DNA of 64,000 nt. Source: Triatoma infestans (taxonomy: Eukaryota; Arthropoda; Insecta; Hemiptera; Reduviidae). The DNA lies in contig JAAEAF010014510.1 in assembly GCA_011037195.1 (NCBI GenBank), positions 39,176 to 103,175 of the forward strand, given 5' to 3'. Below, in pieces: positions 42,755 to 53,225 of the stretch; the stretch's first letter is position 1, and each line of letters opens with the position of its first letter. The notes under the pieces are model-generated. The model made no database searches. It saw only the letters and a list, made by a program, of their open reading frames with translations, and was not told where the DNA came from. The translations under genes and the position numbers were made by a program.

Positions 42755-44859
42755 TTATTATTATTATTAGACCGGGTGCCTGGCGGCATGGGACCCAAGC
42801 CTATATGGCTTTTATCCCCCCGATGCACCCCATCTCGTCCCCTTAAATAGTCTCCCCTAATAACCTACATCAATGGCGTTGGCTTCTGGCACTTCCCATC
42901 GCCCACCCTGCGGGGTGCAATCAGCCTCTGGCTCTCCAGGTTGGGGAATCCCTCATCCAACCCACTCCGATCCTGATCCTTTCCCCTTGCAGAGTTGCCT
43001 GTAAGTATCCTGGGTTACTAACACCTCTGTTCTTCAGGCAATGGACAGGAATTAGTAGATGGACTGACATATCCATCAGGCGTGCGATCAGTCACGCTAG
43101 CTCGTTAGAGCTGAAACACTGAACTACGGGCGCAAGCTACCATCCGAGCCAATTGCTTGCAATTGAGGTAGGATTCGTAGTGGTCGTGGTTTAAACAGCA
43201 GCTCCAAGGACTGCGGTCATGAGTTGAGCGGGAGGAGTCTCGCGATATAAAATACCCCCGGAACCAGCCCGTAAGTTGGTAGCGCATTTGCTGGGTGTGC
43301 GCGGTTTACCAGAGCCTGCTAGAGTTGGCCTTCTCTAGCTTCTGGGAGTGAAGTGTGATTTTTATATGATCACTTTGCGCGCTGGTTGAGCGTATCTCAA
43401 CCTGCCCTTAAATGGGTCAAGCGGGGGTGTGGTCTCTAGGGCACCTCTGCCAGTGAGAGGCCTTGCACTACAGCCACCCGCTGGTAGTGACAGCCTTCTC
43501 TTGTTAAACGATCCCGTTGCTTGCAACGGGGGACCGGTATACCCGCGAGGTCGGTACGGTCTAGAAAGATCCCTCAGTACCGTGACGGGAACAGGCAAAA
43601 CGGGAAGAAATGGTCAGCCTACAATATCCCAGGATGTCCTTTAACTCCAACTCGCCCAAGCAATCCTGCGAGAGTGGTGCACTACCAAATACGCTAAACT
43701 TAGTACCAGTGAAACAGGGGCACGACATAGATAGTGATACACCGTTTCCCTGACTCCGTCATCGCAATTCTGACAAGTGGGACTAGACGTCCTCCCTATG
43801 TTAAACAAGTGACTAGACACCCAGGTGTGTCCAGTCACTACCCACAGCAAGGTCCTCAGACCTGTCCTGCTGAGAGACAGGAGGTAAGCCGAAACTCCCT
43901 GCTTGGTTCCTTTTATAAATCTTTTAGCTTGGGGGCACCCCTGCGTGTCCCCCCCAGCATTTCTCCAAAATTCTAATCTGTTTATCGCGAAACCTCTTAG
44001 TGACGGCAAGGGCTGGTTCAGGGACCACAAAATGGTAATGATGGTCCCTCCCTAGCCAACTGATCCGCCCTGACCAGGTATCCAATAGAGACGCACCTTA
44101 CCCCTATGAGCCAAAGCGTTAAGCCTTCTCCTACATTCTCCCACTAGTTTCGAGCTCCACCATGGCTTGCTCAAAGCCCTCAGTGCGGCTTGACTATCAG
44201 AGAAAATCCGCACCTCTTTGATCTCTCCCTGGTACTCCCCCACAACGCGGCAGCATTCAATAATGCCCACCTCCTCGGACTGGAAGACAGTGGCCAAACC
44301 ACCCAAGACCACCGAACTCTCTCTAACCAAGTGCTGTAACCATGCTCCCGCACTTGACAGGCCAGTCCCAGCCTGCCTAGAGCCATCTGAATAACAGCGA
44401 ATAATGCCGTTACCCGCCTCCGTTGGCCTTGTGAGGTTATCATCCCCTGTACTGCCAATACTGACCTCGTAATCCCTCTCAAATCCCCATTTCTTGCTCG
44501 TCTCATCGAGTTTAGATAGCAGAAATCGGTTTACTTGCCAAATCTCATCCTCGATCTTAGTGTGATCCCCCCGAAAGGTTCTCACCCATTCACCCTTATA
44601 CCTCATTCTGAGGTATCCCTTCATCGCTTCACCCACCACCACATCTCCAGTGCCACCGTCCGTGTCGTTCTCATCGCACCAGTAATAGCTAGACAGGCCG
44701 TGCGCTCCACTTCTTGCAGCTTCTTGCTATTCCTCCCCACCAAGTAACCAGTCCACCATGCCACTGCGGTATAGAGTATCCTTGGCTTCATCAACTTTTC
44801 ATAAATCCAATAGATGCCTCGAGGGTTAACTCCCCAGGTCTTGCCCGCCAATCTCCTAC
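42755..44859 (-). mobile_element. 5'-truncated I-like LINE with (TAA)n tail and 15-bp duplication
   Basis: A 2.1-kb minus-strand insertion flanked by the 15-bp repeat tacatcatagttata (42740-42754 and 44860-44874). On the minus strand the element ends in (AAT/TAA)n (plus-strand ttattattattattag, about 42755-42770), the tail type known from I elements. It carries the end of RT, an RNase H domain and the zinc-knuckle tail, then a GC-rich 3' UTR of about 870 bp (42771-43640). Everything upstream is lost by 5' truncation. Confidence 0.9.
43641..44851 (-). pseudogene. I-like LINE ORF2 3' part: RT end, RNase H, tail
   Basis: Three overlapping minus-strand frames. 44621-44851 is the RT thumb/post-RT region (LMKPRILYTAVAWW). 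44052-44642 is RNase H: YSDGS with D86, QSEEVGII with E123 and FSDSQAALRAL with D149 (numbering from its first Met), then YWIPGQGG, where the usual histidine of PGH is Q. 43641-44030 is the tail, with QAKRFIKGTKQG, LSRTGLRTLLWVVTGH and CQNCDDGVRETVYHYLC, a CxxC...H...C knuckle. The frame changes near 44630 and near 44040; at the latter, part of the GIEGNE-type segment is missing while ADQLAREG follows. The protein is therefore inactive in this copy. Confidence 0.9.
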
Positions 44860-45484
44860 TACATCATAGTTATAAAGGATAATTTTTCCTTCAAAATTTT
44901 CAATTTTTACTAAATTGGTTACAATATATCTGGGAAAGCTACACAATTTCGAAATTTTACTTTAGATGTAACGTGTCATCCCAGCTCCCCCTGTCTAGAA
45001 TCAAATTTCTTGGAAAATAGTTTCAAACAAAAACTTATAGATCTATACATGTATAGTGTACATCAAGTTTAAAGGGACCCGATGATGTCTTTATCGAGAG
45101 AAGTGCAGAAAACCGATTTTCTCCAAAGAAAGATTTTTAGCAGTTTATTTAATGTTCATCAACATTATTTAAATACTATAAACCATACTAAATATAATAG
45201 CATTTTAGAGATACTAATAGCGTTTTGACTGTTTTCAACAAAACTTCGAAACAGAAAAATCTATTCACAAGTGCCTCCTGTGATGATTCTTCGTTTTTGA
45301 GTTATGCTTCTCACATATATGCACACACGCACAATTATTTCCGGTGAAAACACAATTTCGAAAATGTGACCTATCATTATACTTCCACTTTACGATACTA
45401 AGACAAAGTAAAGAAAATCTAAAAGTGACATTTATAATTAATTTTATGATTAGTAAGTGACATATGAGCATGTTTTGTGGCTAA

Positions 45485-45912
45485 TGTGATAGAACCAATT
45501 GCCAGCAAATTCGCCACACAAAAGTTGGACTTAGAGTTCCACTTAGCAAGCGCTCTGAGGCGTACATATCCAGTACGAGCACACGTCACTTACGCATTAT
45601 ATCCTCTGTCACGTTGGCTAAGCGGCTACAACTTTCTCAGCCAATGTATCATCAAAAATTCCTTCCTCTAACGATAAGACAAATGGAATAAAAGCAATCA
45701 GGTCATCAAACAAAAACTTTAATGAGTAAATATCAGTCTTCAAATGACTCACACATCAGCCAAAGCTCCACCATTCTATATTCATCACGCTACTAACATT
45801 AATCATTCTTCGCTCGGCCACTCTCCCCTAATCTTCCCTTCACTCCTTACACAGTAACCAAAAACGTCAAAATATAAATTGTGTGTATAGTATCAGTTCA
45901 TTACAACCTAAG
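45485..45912 (+). mobile_element. LTR-C family copy
   Basis: Starts TGTGATAGAACC and aligns with the start of 33025-33589 (agcaaattcgcc, then gttggacttagagtt). The shared motif attcttcgctcggccactc is at about 45804-45822. A promoter-like attctatattcatc lies at about 45774-45787. The right end is uncertain. The frame 45477-45671 has no recognised family and is probably fortuitous. Confidence 0.45.
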
Positions 45913-47975
45913 TTTAGTTCTCTACCAAAAATCTAGATCAGGAAGTAAATGATTATTGAAGGCTTGAACTATAGTATTCTCAGAGAACATCACAATGAAG
46001 CGTGTGTAATTCCGATCAAGATACGATAAAAATGACCAATCTTTCGCTGTGAATGATATTTAAGCAAAAAACAATATGACGTTCTTGATGACGTGCACAG
46101 GGCAAGTTTTGCCGAAAAAGTGAATGTCTAAATATGAAAATAATATCAGTAATACTTGAGTATGGATTTTTATAACGAACTTTCAATATGGAACTTTTGG
46201 AAGGAAGAAAAGAGGATATAACAACTTGTTTTTAATATGAAAAATCTTAACTAATCAGATTAATTTACCTGTTAATCACTCCCGAATAGCAATCAGTGTA
46301 TTGTGCCGTGTAGTACTTACAAGTAACGACATGGCAGAGACTTACAAGAGACCCCTTAATCTTTTCTTTCTTGGATAGAGGACAAATTATTTATTAAAAA
46401 GCGTCCAGAATGTTTTGTTAACAAAAGCTAATGTAAATGTAATATTGGATAGTCGAAAGATTTGAAACTAATCTTTTTTTGCTGCACAAAATAAATCATA
46501 GCAAAATTGAAAGCCGGGCTAAATGTATTTATTTATTTAACGGCGTCACATTAGAGATTTAGTGACGTATATTGTGTTTTGTGCATGGCTGAGCTGGGTT
46601 CCTAGTCTACAATTTAAATAGGTATTGTAATGTGAAATAAGGAGGCAAAAACCTACGTTCAAGAGCTTCGGTCGATAGTTGGATGAACTATTAAGTACTG
46701 CTTAGGTGAGTTACTTAGGTGAATTAATTCGTATTACTTAACATTACTTACTGTATTTAATTTAATGTAAAACCTAATCAAAAGCGTTACCTTGTACGTA
46801 ATTAGATTGGCCAGCTTAAATTCTTACCTGTAACAGAAAGCACATAATTAATGGTAAATAAGTAATATTTACCAAACACAAACACACACTTTAGCCTCTA
46901 CTTTTACAGACTATATATAATGTACAAACACAGACATCGGTCAGGAGAAGGCAAGAAGAAAACACAACAGATCTTTGTTTATCTTTCATTACTGAGTTAG
47001 GATATATGTATAAATTTAGACGCTTTATAATTATCACCACTCGTAAGATTTGTTGGTTGTGTTCAGGCGTTAAGACCAGTTTATTTTACCGTATTCAGAT
47101 CCTTATAAATTGAAGTGTTCAACTTGGTAAACTAACATTTGACACATATGTAGGGTATTCTAACTTTTATTTGAAATATTTTTACGGCATAATTGATTTA
47201 AAGGGTTTTACAAAGTGAACAATGTTAAGTTTAGAAGATAACTGATCCTAATACCGTAACGTATCAGTCGTATCAAAGAAATGTAAGAAGGTTGGATGAA
47301 TAGAATCATATGGCATGACGTGTATATAGAGTTATGTTTTTTTATGGCACTAAATGGTGGAGACATTTATTACACTCTTGAACACAATCTCTGTGTAATG
47401 GGGCAACTACACACAATCCATCATCCTCAACAATATTTGCTGATAGTGTGATATTAAAAAGTAATAATCTTAAATAGTTTCAAACCGTTTTTTTTTTTTT
47501 TTTTAACTTGTCTCTGACAATCGCTGAATTGTCCGAAACTTATTAGATAAGAAATCAATAATAAATAGCAGATTGAAACAAACAAAATTATTGTCCAAAT
47601 TGCACGTATTGATGAAAATTGCTTTGATAGTAGCTAGTAGCATTAATTTTTGTTGGTAGAAAACAAATATAGGAAGACAGTGACCACCGTAAACTTAATT
47701 CTCATCAATCTCGGAGGCAGTCCTGGTGACGTCGCCCAATGGATTTGGTGATTTGGTGGATAGTAGCGGATATGAATATTTTAATTAGAGGATTATAGAA
47801 CACTAAGCAAGAGAGACGAGAATTTTTTTATATAATTCTGCCATTGCAACAGAAGTTTAGAACATCCTTGACTATTCTACGAAAATCTACACTTTGGAAA
47901 CAGCACGTATTTTCTAAATTAGTGACATTTGTCGAAACTTGAACCATTAACGGATCTGAATACTAACGTCAAATC
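45913..47975. other. Gene-free AT-rich spacer
   Basis: No gene. About 47110-47215 is a minus-strand Element A monomer scrap (ttcaacttggtaaactaac, then aacttttatttgaaatattttt). T run at about 47488-47505. Confidence 0.4.
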
Positions 47976-48510
47976 ATGATTTGAAAGCATGATCTGGGAC
48001 TCCAACGAGGCAAAAATTTAAGCTTCATCCAAAGTTATATTGGGATATAGAAAATCAGTTTTCTGTGATATTATGGAAGGGCAACGTAATCATTAAGTAC
48101 TACTTAATTTAATAACCACTACTAATAAACGAGGGATGCTTGAAAATAAATTGAAGCCTGTGCTCCTGAATGAGCGATGTGTTTTACAGAGAAAAAGAAA
48201 TACTCTCCCTCCAGGCCACCTATCTCGCCCACCTACTGGGAAAACAACGTTTGAAATTATTAAAAAATTAGGCTGGGAAGCCATATACCCTTTCTTGTAC
48301 CATTAGATCGTCTTTTGTTTGTCTCCCTCAAGAAATCATAACGTGACGTCAAGTTTTACACTTTTCGAGAAACTGAAAAGAAATTGTGTAAAGCTTACAC
48401 CAACACGGTAAAAAATAATTTTTTTAAAAAACTAATAGAGTGATTGATCAAGTTCATAAATGTATTGGAGGATGATGTTGAGAAATATGTAAACGTGACA
48501 GATTCATTTA
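47976..48510 (+). pseudogene. Mariner-like transposase C-terminal remnant
   Basis: Plus strand. The reading includes LHPKLYWDI (about 48020-48045), a later KRGMLENKLKPVLLNERC, and KTTFEIIKKLGWEAIYPF (about 48238-48292), the block that in mariner transposases follows the HDNARPH motif. Then come FEKLKRN (about 48365-48385) and LEDDVEKYVN (about 48462-48492), like the GDYVEK end. The catalytic-region residues are not preserved, and there are stops and frameshifts. No terminal inverted repeats were located. Confidence 0.6.
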
Positions 48511-49058
48511 TTTCATCTACAATAAAACTACATATAACTATTTATTTTGAACGACCGAACTTAAATACACAAAACGGTGCAAAATCTGATGGAAGACTTT
48601 TCTCTGTAAGAAGGACTAGATTTCTGTGAATAGCCATCGTTCAAGACGGGCGTTTTAATCTGGTCTGGGGCTTCTTTGGGAGTCACTTGCCGGTGAAAAT
48701 CCTAGATAGTAATAATCCAAGCTACTATACTTAAAAATTGGAAAAATAATAATTTTACACATAATCACACACTTGAAAGTTTCAAAGACTTTATATAATC
48801 ATATTTAAAGTTCTATCAATTTGTCTAAATACCAAGGATACTTAGTTAAGAAGACGGTTCTGTTAACGAACTGTCCACGGGGTCCTATTACCTTAACGGA
48901 CTTGTAGTCATTGAAGATTATACTTCATATAATACGTGCTCCTTAAAATTATCTTCATTTATGCTAAGTCAAATGTTTTTAACGTTTCTTCTAAACTAGA
49001 TTCCATGCAAAGTGAAAACTTGCGCTAAACTCTTTTCAGAAAATATTATTCAACTATT
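48511..49058. other. Gene-free AT-rich spacer
   Basis: No gene or repeat recognised. Confidence 0.4.
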
Positions 49059-49387
49059 ACTTTCTATTACTCCTAGTAAGAGAAACTATTTGCGATAGAG
49101 TCAAATTTTCGATTTTTTTAGTGAATGTTCTTGTATATGTGAGTGTGTGATCAAAATAACTCAATAATGATAAAATCTTAGGTTATCTCAAACTTGGTAA
49201 TCCGTTTAGGTATTACCATCGCCTTCAGGCACGAAGCTTTTAACCGAAGCAAAATCCATCAACCGGAAGTTGCGAATTTACTGATGTTTTTTTTTTCAGT
49301 ATTACGCTGATTTTCATGACAGCGGCTACAAAAATTTACTTTAAACTTTGTATACTATCTACAGACATAAATATAACTAGCACTTTT

Positions 49388-49799
49388 GAATATGTGGATG
49401 GATCCGCAATGCTGGATAACAATATCTGGTATTTTATCCGTCGTAGCATGCATATTTATATTGTTCCTGGCCGGGATTTCAGATTTTCATTTATTATCAG
49501 AGCAAATTCACCAAGTTCGTGTAGAGAGTTCACTTCAACGTAATGTTTCTGTTACACTCACACTGTTGGTTGTATATATGTGGGGAGGCTTCAAGGTGAT
49601 GTTCATATATAAGGTTAACATAACCTTATAACCTCCCCACATATATACAACCAACAAGTGTGAAAGCAACAGAAACATTACGTTGAAGTGAACTCTTTAC
49701 ACGAATTTGGTGAATTTGCTCTGACAATAAATGAAAATCTAAAACCGGTCAGTAACAATATAAATATGTATGATACGACGGATAAAATACCAGATTTAT
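49388..49799. mobile_element. Foldback element with ~170-bp arms and 7-bp duplication
   Basis: A long inverted repeat. The left arm (about 49421-49592) and right arm (about 49615-49795) pair almost throughout, e.g. gtggggaggc / cctccccac at the centre and tctggtattttatccgtcg / cgacggataaaataccaga at the outer ends. A short loop lies near 49595-49615. The left side has about 33 extra bases outside the arm. It is flanked by cactttt (49381-49387 and 49800-49806). No frame is shared by both arms; open frames at 49316-49631 are shadows. Confidence 0.82.
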
Positions 49800-49807
49800 C
49801 ACTTTTA

Positions 49808-51002
49808 TCTATATATATAAAAATTCAGCATCCGTATGTTTGTGGCCGCAAAACTCGAAAAATAGTCGATGGATTGACTTGAAATTTTTACATAACGTTG
49901 CATTTCTATATGAGTGTTTATATATACATTTTACTCCGAAGTTCTCACGGAAACGGGAAATTCCGAGCGTTTCGCGAGGTTGGCAGAAATACACAGACTC
50001 AGACGCGTTGCGATGGTGGCCGGCTCTCTGAACCTCTTTCTCAACTAATTATAAGTACCTGTATTCCGACGTTCCCACAGAATCGGGAAATTCCGTGCTA
50101 AAATCCGTTCAAACGACCATATTGCGTTAGCACTTGCTTCTTCAGGTATTGCTGCTACGTTGATGGAAGGAGGTAGAACAGCGCATTCAGCTCTTAAACT
50201 GCCCCTAAACGGGCACTTCACAGAAAACCCAACATGTAACATTTCTAAAACATCAGGAATGGGAAAGGTTTTTCAGGCGTGCAAAATCATTGTATGGGAT
50301 GAGTGTACAATGGCTCATAAGAAGTCATTAGAAGCATTAGACCATACATTGAATGAATTGCGAAATTTCTTAATTCCCTCGATATTCCCGGATTACCGCC
50401 ACACATTCTAAATTTGAAAATTGGAGTACCAACTATATTACTCCGAAACATCAATTAGCCAAAGTTATGCAATGTACACCATTAGTAGTTACTAAACTGA
50501 TGAATAATCTAATTGAAGCAACAATTCTAATTGGACCTCATAAAGGTGAAGACGTACTACTTCCATGAATACCACTCATTCCGACAGATATGGTGTTCGA
50601 GTTCAAACGACTTCAATTTCCAATACGCCTTGCGTTCGCTATGACCATCAATAAAGGGCAAGGACAATCTTTGCAAGTGTGCGGCTTTAATTTAGAAAAC
50701 GAATGCTTCTCTCAAGGGCAATTATATGTCGCATGCTCCAGAGTCGGTAAACCATCTGATCTTTATGTTTATGCAGAAAACGGACAAACAAAAAATGTAG
50801 CCCATTCACTAGCTTTTCAATAAAAAAAAGACATTTCAGTTAAAAACATGTTTTCTTTCTTTCCTTTCAGTGCACAGCAACGCAAAGTAGGGTATTAAAT
50901 TGAATGATGTGTTTTGTTGTTGAATCTATGTTAACTGTAATACTTCTGTTACTGTCCAAAAAATCAGACTGAGCCACAGCGAAGTGTGGCCGGGTTAGCT
51001 AG
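49808..51002 (+). mobile_element. Helitron, internally deleted, with terminal hairpin
   Basis: The 5' end is TC (TCTATATATATAAAAATTC) after A49807. The 3' end is CTAG (50999-51002) before T51003. The 3' hairpin gccaca/tgtggc (50973-50978 and 50985-50990, loop gcgaag) sits 8 bp before CTAG. These are the textbook Helitron termini. The 5' leader is shared with the copy at 19866-20842. The interior holds only helicase pieces; the Rep nuclease is missing. The element sits inside an Element A copy. Confidence 0.93.
50160..50823 (+). pseudogene. Helitron PIF1-like helicase, deleted and frameshifted
   Basis: The plus-strand frame 50160-50411 reads GGRTAHSALKLPL, then TCNISKTSGMGK and IVWDECTMAHKKSLEAL (Walker B), and then breaks after LRN into a later part of the protein. 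Across 50370-50590 pieces such as LPPHILNLKIG and KLMNNLIEATILIGPHKGEDV appear in two frames, with a TGA before IPLIPTDM. The frame 50590-50823 then gives FEFKRLQFPIRLAFAMTINKG, QGQSLQVCGF and QLYVACSRVG, helicase motifs V and VI. Relative to the 20-kb copy, the middle (GGALL...QTLPVIPR) is deleted here and the end kept, so each copy lacks different parts. Confidence 0.9.
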
Positions 51003-51575
51003 TTTGAAATAAAAACGAAAAACATTATTTTTTTGAAGGGTTTTTTTGGTACGGTAACGTTATTTCCTCTAAAGTACTATTTCCATATAATAGATGGCTC
51101 TGTTACCTATATTATAATAATACCCATTAGAAATATTGTTAGAAAATTCCAAATTTGAAAAAAAAAGTACTACTTTATGGAATAGGATTTTCTTTTTTGG
51201 AATTTTCTCTGAAACTGCTACAACGATTTTCTTTAAAAATTGAATGCTGACTGATGCAAAAATGATAAAATTCTATAACTACTATATAAAATATTATTTC
51301 AGAACAACTGATTGTAGCGGAATTTATGGCGTTAAATTTCAAATATTATATTTGAGTTCATTCAACGCTATTAACGCTGTCTTCTGGACTGCTATGTAAC
51401 TACACTGAAATGAATACCTGGGACAAGGGTTGCTTCTGTGGCATGTAACCTCCTACTTTCTATAATCATGTTAAAGCTCTAAAAAAAATAATTCGAAGTT
51501 TAAAAAAAATCTGTCAAGTTTTATAAATTGTATCAACCTTAGTAAGAAAAAGTCGTGTGAGTGTTTCACAACAGA

Positions 51576-52258
51576 TTATTAATTAATTGTTTTAATACAA
51601 AATAACTAAGGGCCAATTATTTTAAAATTTATAGCGAAACCCAAAAATCTAATAATATTCATTATTATAATAATTATTGTACCTTATAGAGAATAAGGTC
51701 AGTGGTGAGACGATAGGAGAATTGATATAATATATTGGGTGCAGTCTGTGTCTATGTATTAAAACTGGCTAGTTATGTTTTAAAAGCTACATGACAACAT
51801 TCCCCACTGCTCACCATTCTGTAATTCTACACTGTGAAGTGAAAGTTTACAAAACACGTTATTTCCAACAGGCCATCTTGTGTAACCTGCCTGTGAGTAT
51901 GTCGAACTCAATAATATGACCCGTCCTTATTACTGACCTCCCAATACTAAAGCGCACTATTTTATTTTCCCTTATTTTTAATTTTTCTGTGAAAATATAA
52001 AGTGAAAACTTTACCCCCCCCCCCCCCAAAATGAAAACTATTTATATTAAAATTGTAGAAGTAGGCACCCATATTTCTTAGAATAAATATTTAAACTTTA
52101 AGCAATATAATGAGATGTTTGTATGGCAATGGCCATGATTTAAGGCCTGACGAAAAAATCGTTTAAAAAAAAAAAAAAAACACATAGATTGACCGATATC
52201 TTCGTAACTCGCAATTCTTCACACTCATACACGCCGTTGACCAAATTTTAAAAAAAAA
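51576..52258. other. Gene-free spacer with a C run
   Basis: No gene. A run of about 14 C lies at 52014-52027. About 51690-51960 is GC-richer, with no recognised family. Confidence 0.4.
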
Positions 52259-52285
52259 TCTGGTGTGCAACACTCACACAACTTT

Positions 52286-53225
52286 ATTTTTTTTATATCT
52301 TTTATTATATTTGCTTTATTTAGAATTGAAAAATATACACATAAACAACATAAATATACGCAAAAATAAGCATATTATTGACATGACTATGGCCGCCTGC
52401 CAGGAGTGCAGGAATTATACCCATTATTGTTATAAAATAAAGACAAAAATCCTACATTTATTCAAAATTATTAATCTTATTTATTATACATATAATACTA
52501 TAATGGGTACACATAATATTTATAATTACAATTTAATCTGACTTCTTTAAAAATTAAAAGTTATTAACGAGAAAGTTCCAATAAAACAAAAGCATTCTTT
52601 ACAAAATTAATTAAATTTTGTAAAGAAAAATTAGCTCCATTCAAGTGAGCTCTATCATCTGGGAATCTGTCAAAGATTCCTGGCCGGTAAATACTTGAAC
52701 CTCTTATGTTTAAATATAGGACAACGTCAGAGAATGTGGAAAATATCCTTATTTTCAACTCTATTACAAAGAGAACATAAATACATTTTATACTGCAGAT
52801 AAGACTTATAATTTAAATTTAAAAATTCTCCTGTAATTTTTATTAATAGTAGCCGGTAATAGGATCCGAAGAGAGGGATCCAAATCAGAGACAGTGACAG
52901 TCTCACTCATTAGTTTAGGCCAGACTAGAGTGGGAGAAACTGTTTAAGTACAGCCGTGTCAGCCCTAGGAGGGAGGTCTACCGACAGTCTTGCAGCAAAG
53001 TTCATACAGAAGTCACAACGCGTCATCAACCTTTCTCTTTACCTCTCACTACCATTTTATATATTTTAGTGTAAAGTCTAGGCAATGTGCTACTTTTCGA
53101 TTATACAGTGTTCACCCATACTTCTAGTTTAGTTATCTATACAACCCATTTTCTCTCTTTCTCAAACCCATTATATATTCTTATATTCTCCGTGTTTAGT
53201 GTCTTTACCGGGTAATCAACATCTA
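52286..53225 (-). mobile_element. 5'-truncated LINE with 14-bp duplication, hosting a solo LTR
   Basis: Flanked by actcacacaacttt (52272-52285 and 53226-53239). On the minus strand the readable protein starts DVDYPVKTLNTENI (about 53180-53222), is broken by the LTR 52855-53174, and resumes LLLIKITGEFLNL, CSLCNRVENKDIFHIL (about 52720-52855), then PDDRAHLNGANFSLQNLINF (about 52564-52680) and a stop. The CxxC knuckle and the final block are typical of an insect LINE ORF2 end. The 3' UTR (about 52286-52560) ends in an A-rich tail on the minus strand. A stop inside HIL*RC and a frameshift show decay. Confidence 0.88.
52855..53174 (+). mobile_element. Solo LTR, LTR-T family, inside a LINE
   Basis: Starts at ggtaataggatccgaag (TG changed to GG) and ends near acccattat. 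Shared family blocks: gccagactagagtgggagaa, promoter-like gtttaagtacagccgtg, gtcacaacgcgtcatcaacc, tagtgtaaagtctaggcaat and ttatacagtgttcaccc. It is closest to the copy at 11.8 kb. It splits the reading frame of the LINE remnant. Confidence 0.75.

Larger units (their letters stand above)
42710..45409 (+). mobile_element. Element A copy interrupted by an I-like LINE
   Basis: A head fragment actggtgtaaaacacgtacag starts only 3 bp after the previous copy ends, and the sequence reaches tacatcatagttata, where the LINE enters. After the LINE, the copy continues (44875-45409): ttctccaaagaaag, ttcgtttttgagttatgctt, short CA repeats at about 45322-45333 and attatttccggtgaaaacac, ending actaagacaaagt. 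The two Element A copies are therefore in tandem, same strand. Confidence 0.7.
49059..51575 (-). mobile_element. Element A copy carrying a foldback and a Helitron
   Basis: Minus-strand copy. It opens with ttactttctattactcctag (49056-49076) and an end module with a (TG)n scrap near 49137-49149. A monomer starts at caaccggaagtt (49260). It is broken at 49387 by the foldback 49388-49799 and the Helitron 49808-51002, then resumes tttgaaat at 51003. Another monomer follows, and it finishes with gtaagaaaaagtcgtgtgag ... cacaacaga at 51542-51575. The sequence on each side of the insertions (cactttta | tttgaaa) rejoins the family sequence. Confidence 0.78.

Noticed and set aside
43362..43598. Genes in the GC-rich part of the I-like LINE
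   Set aside because: Overlapping frames on both strands lie in the 3' UTR after the ORF2 stop; they carry no recognised motif.
51690..51960. Another MITE with cagtggtgag / ctgctcacc ends
   Set aside because: The inverted match is short and imperfect, and no target duplication was found.
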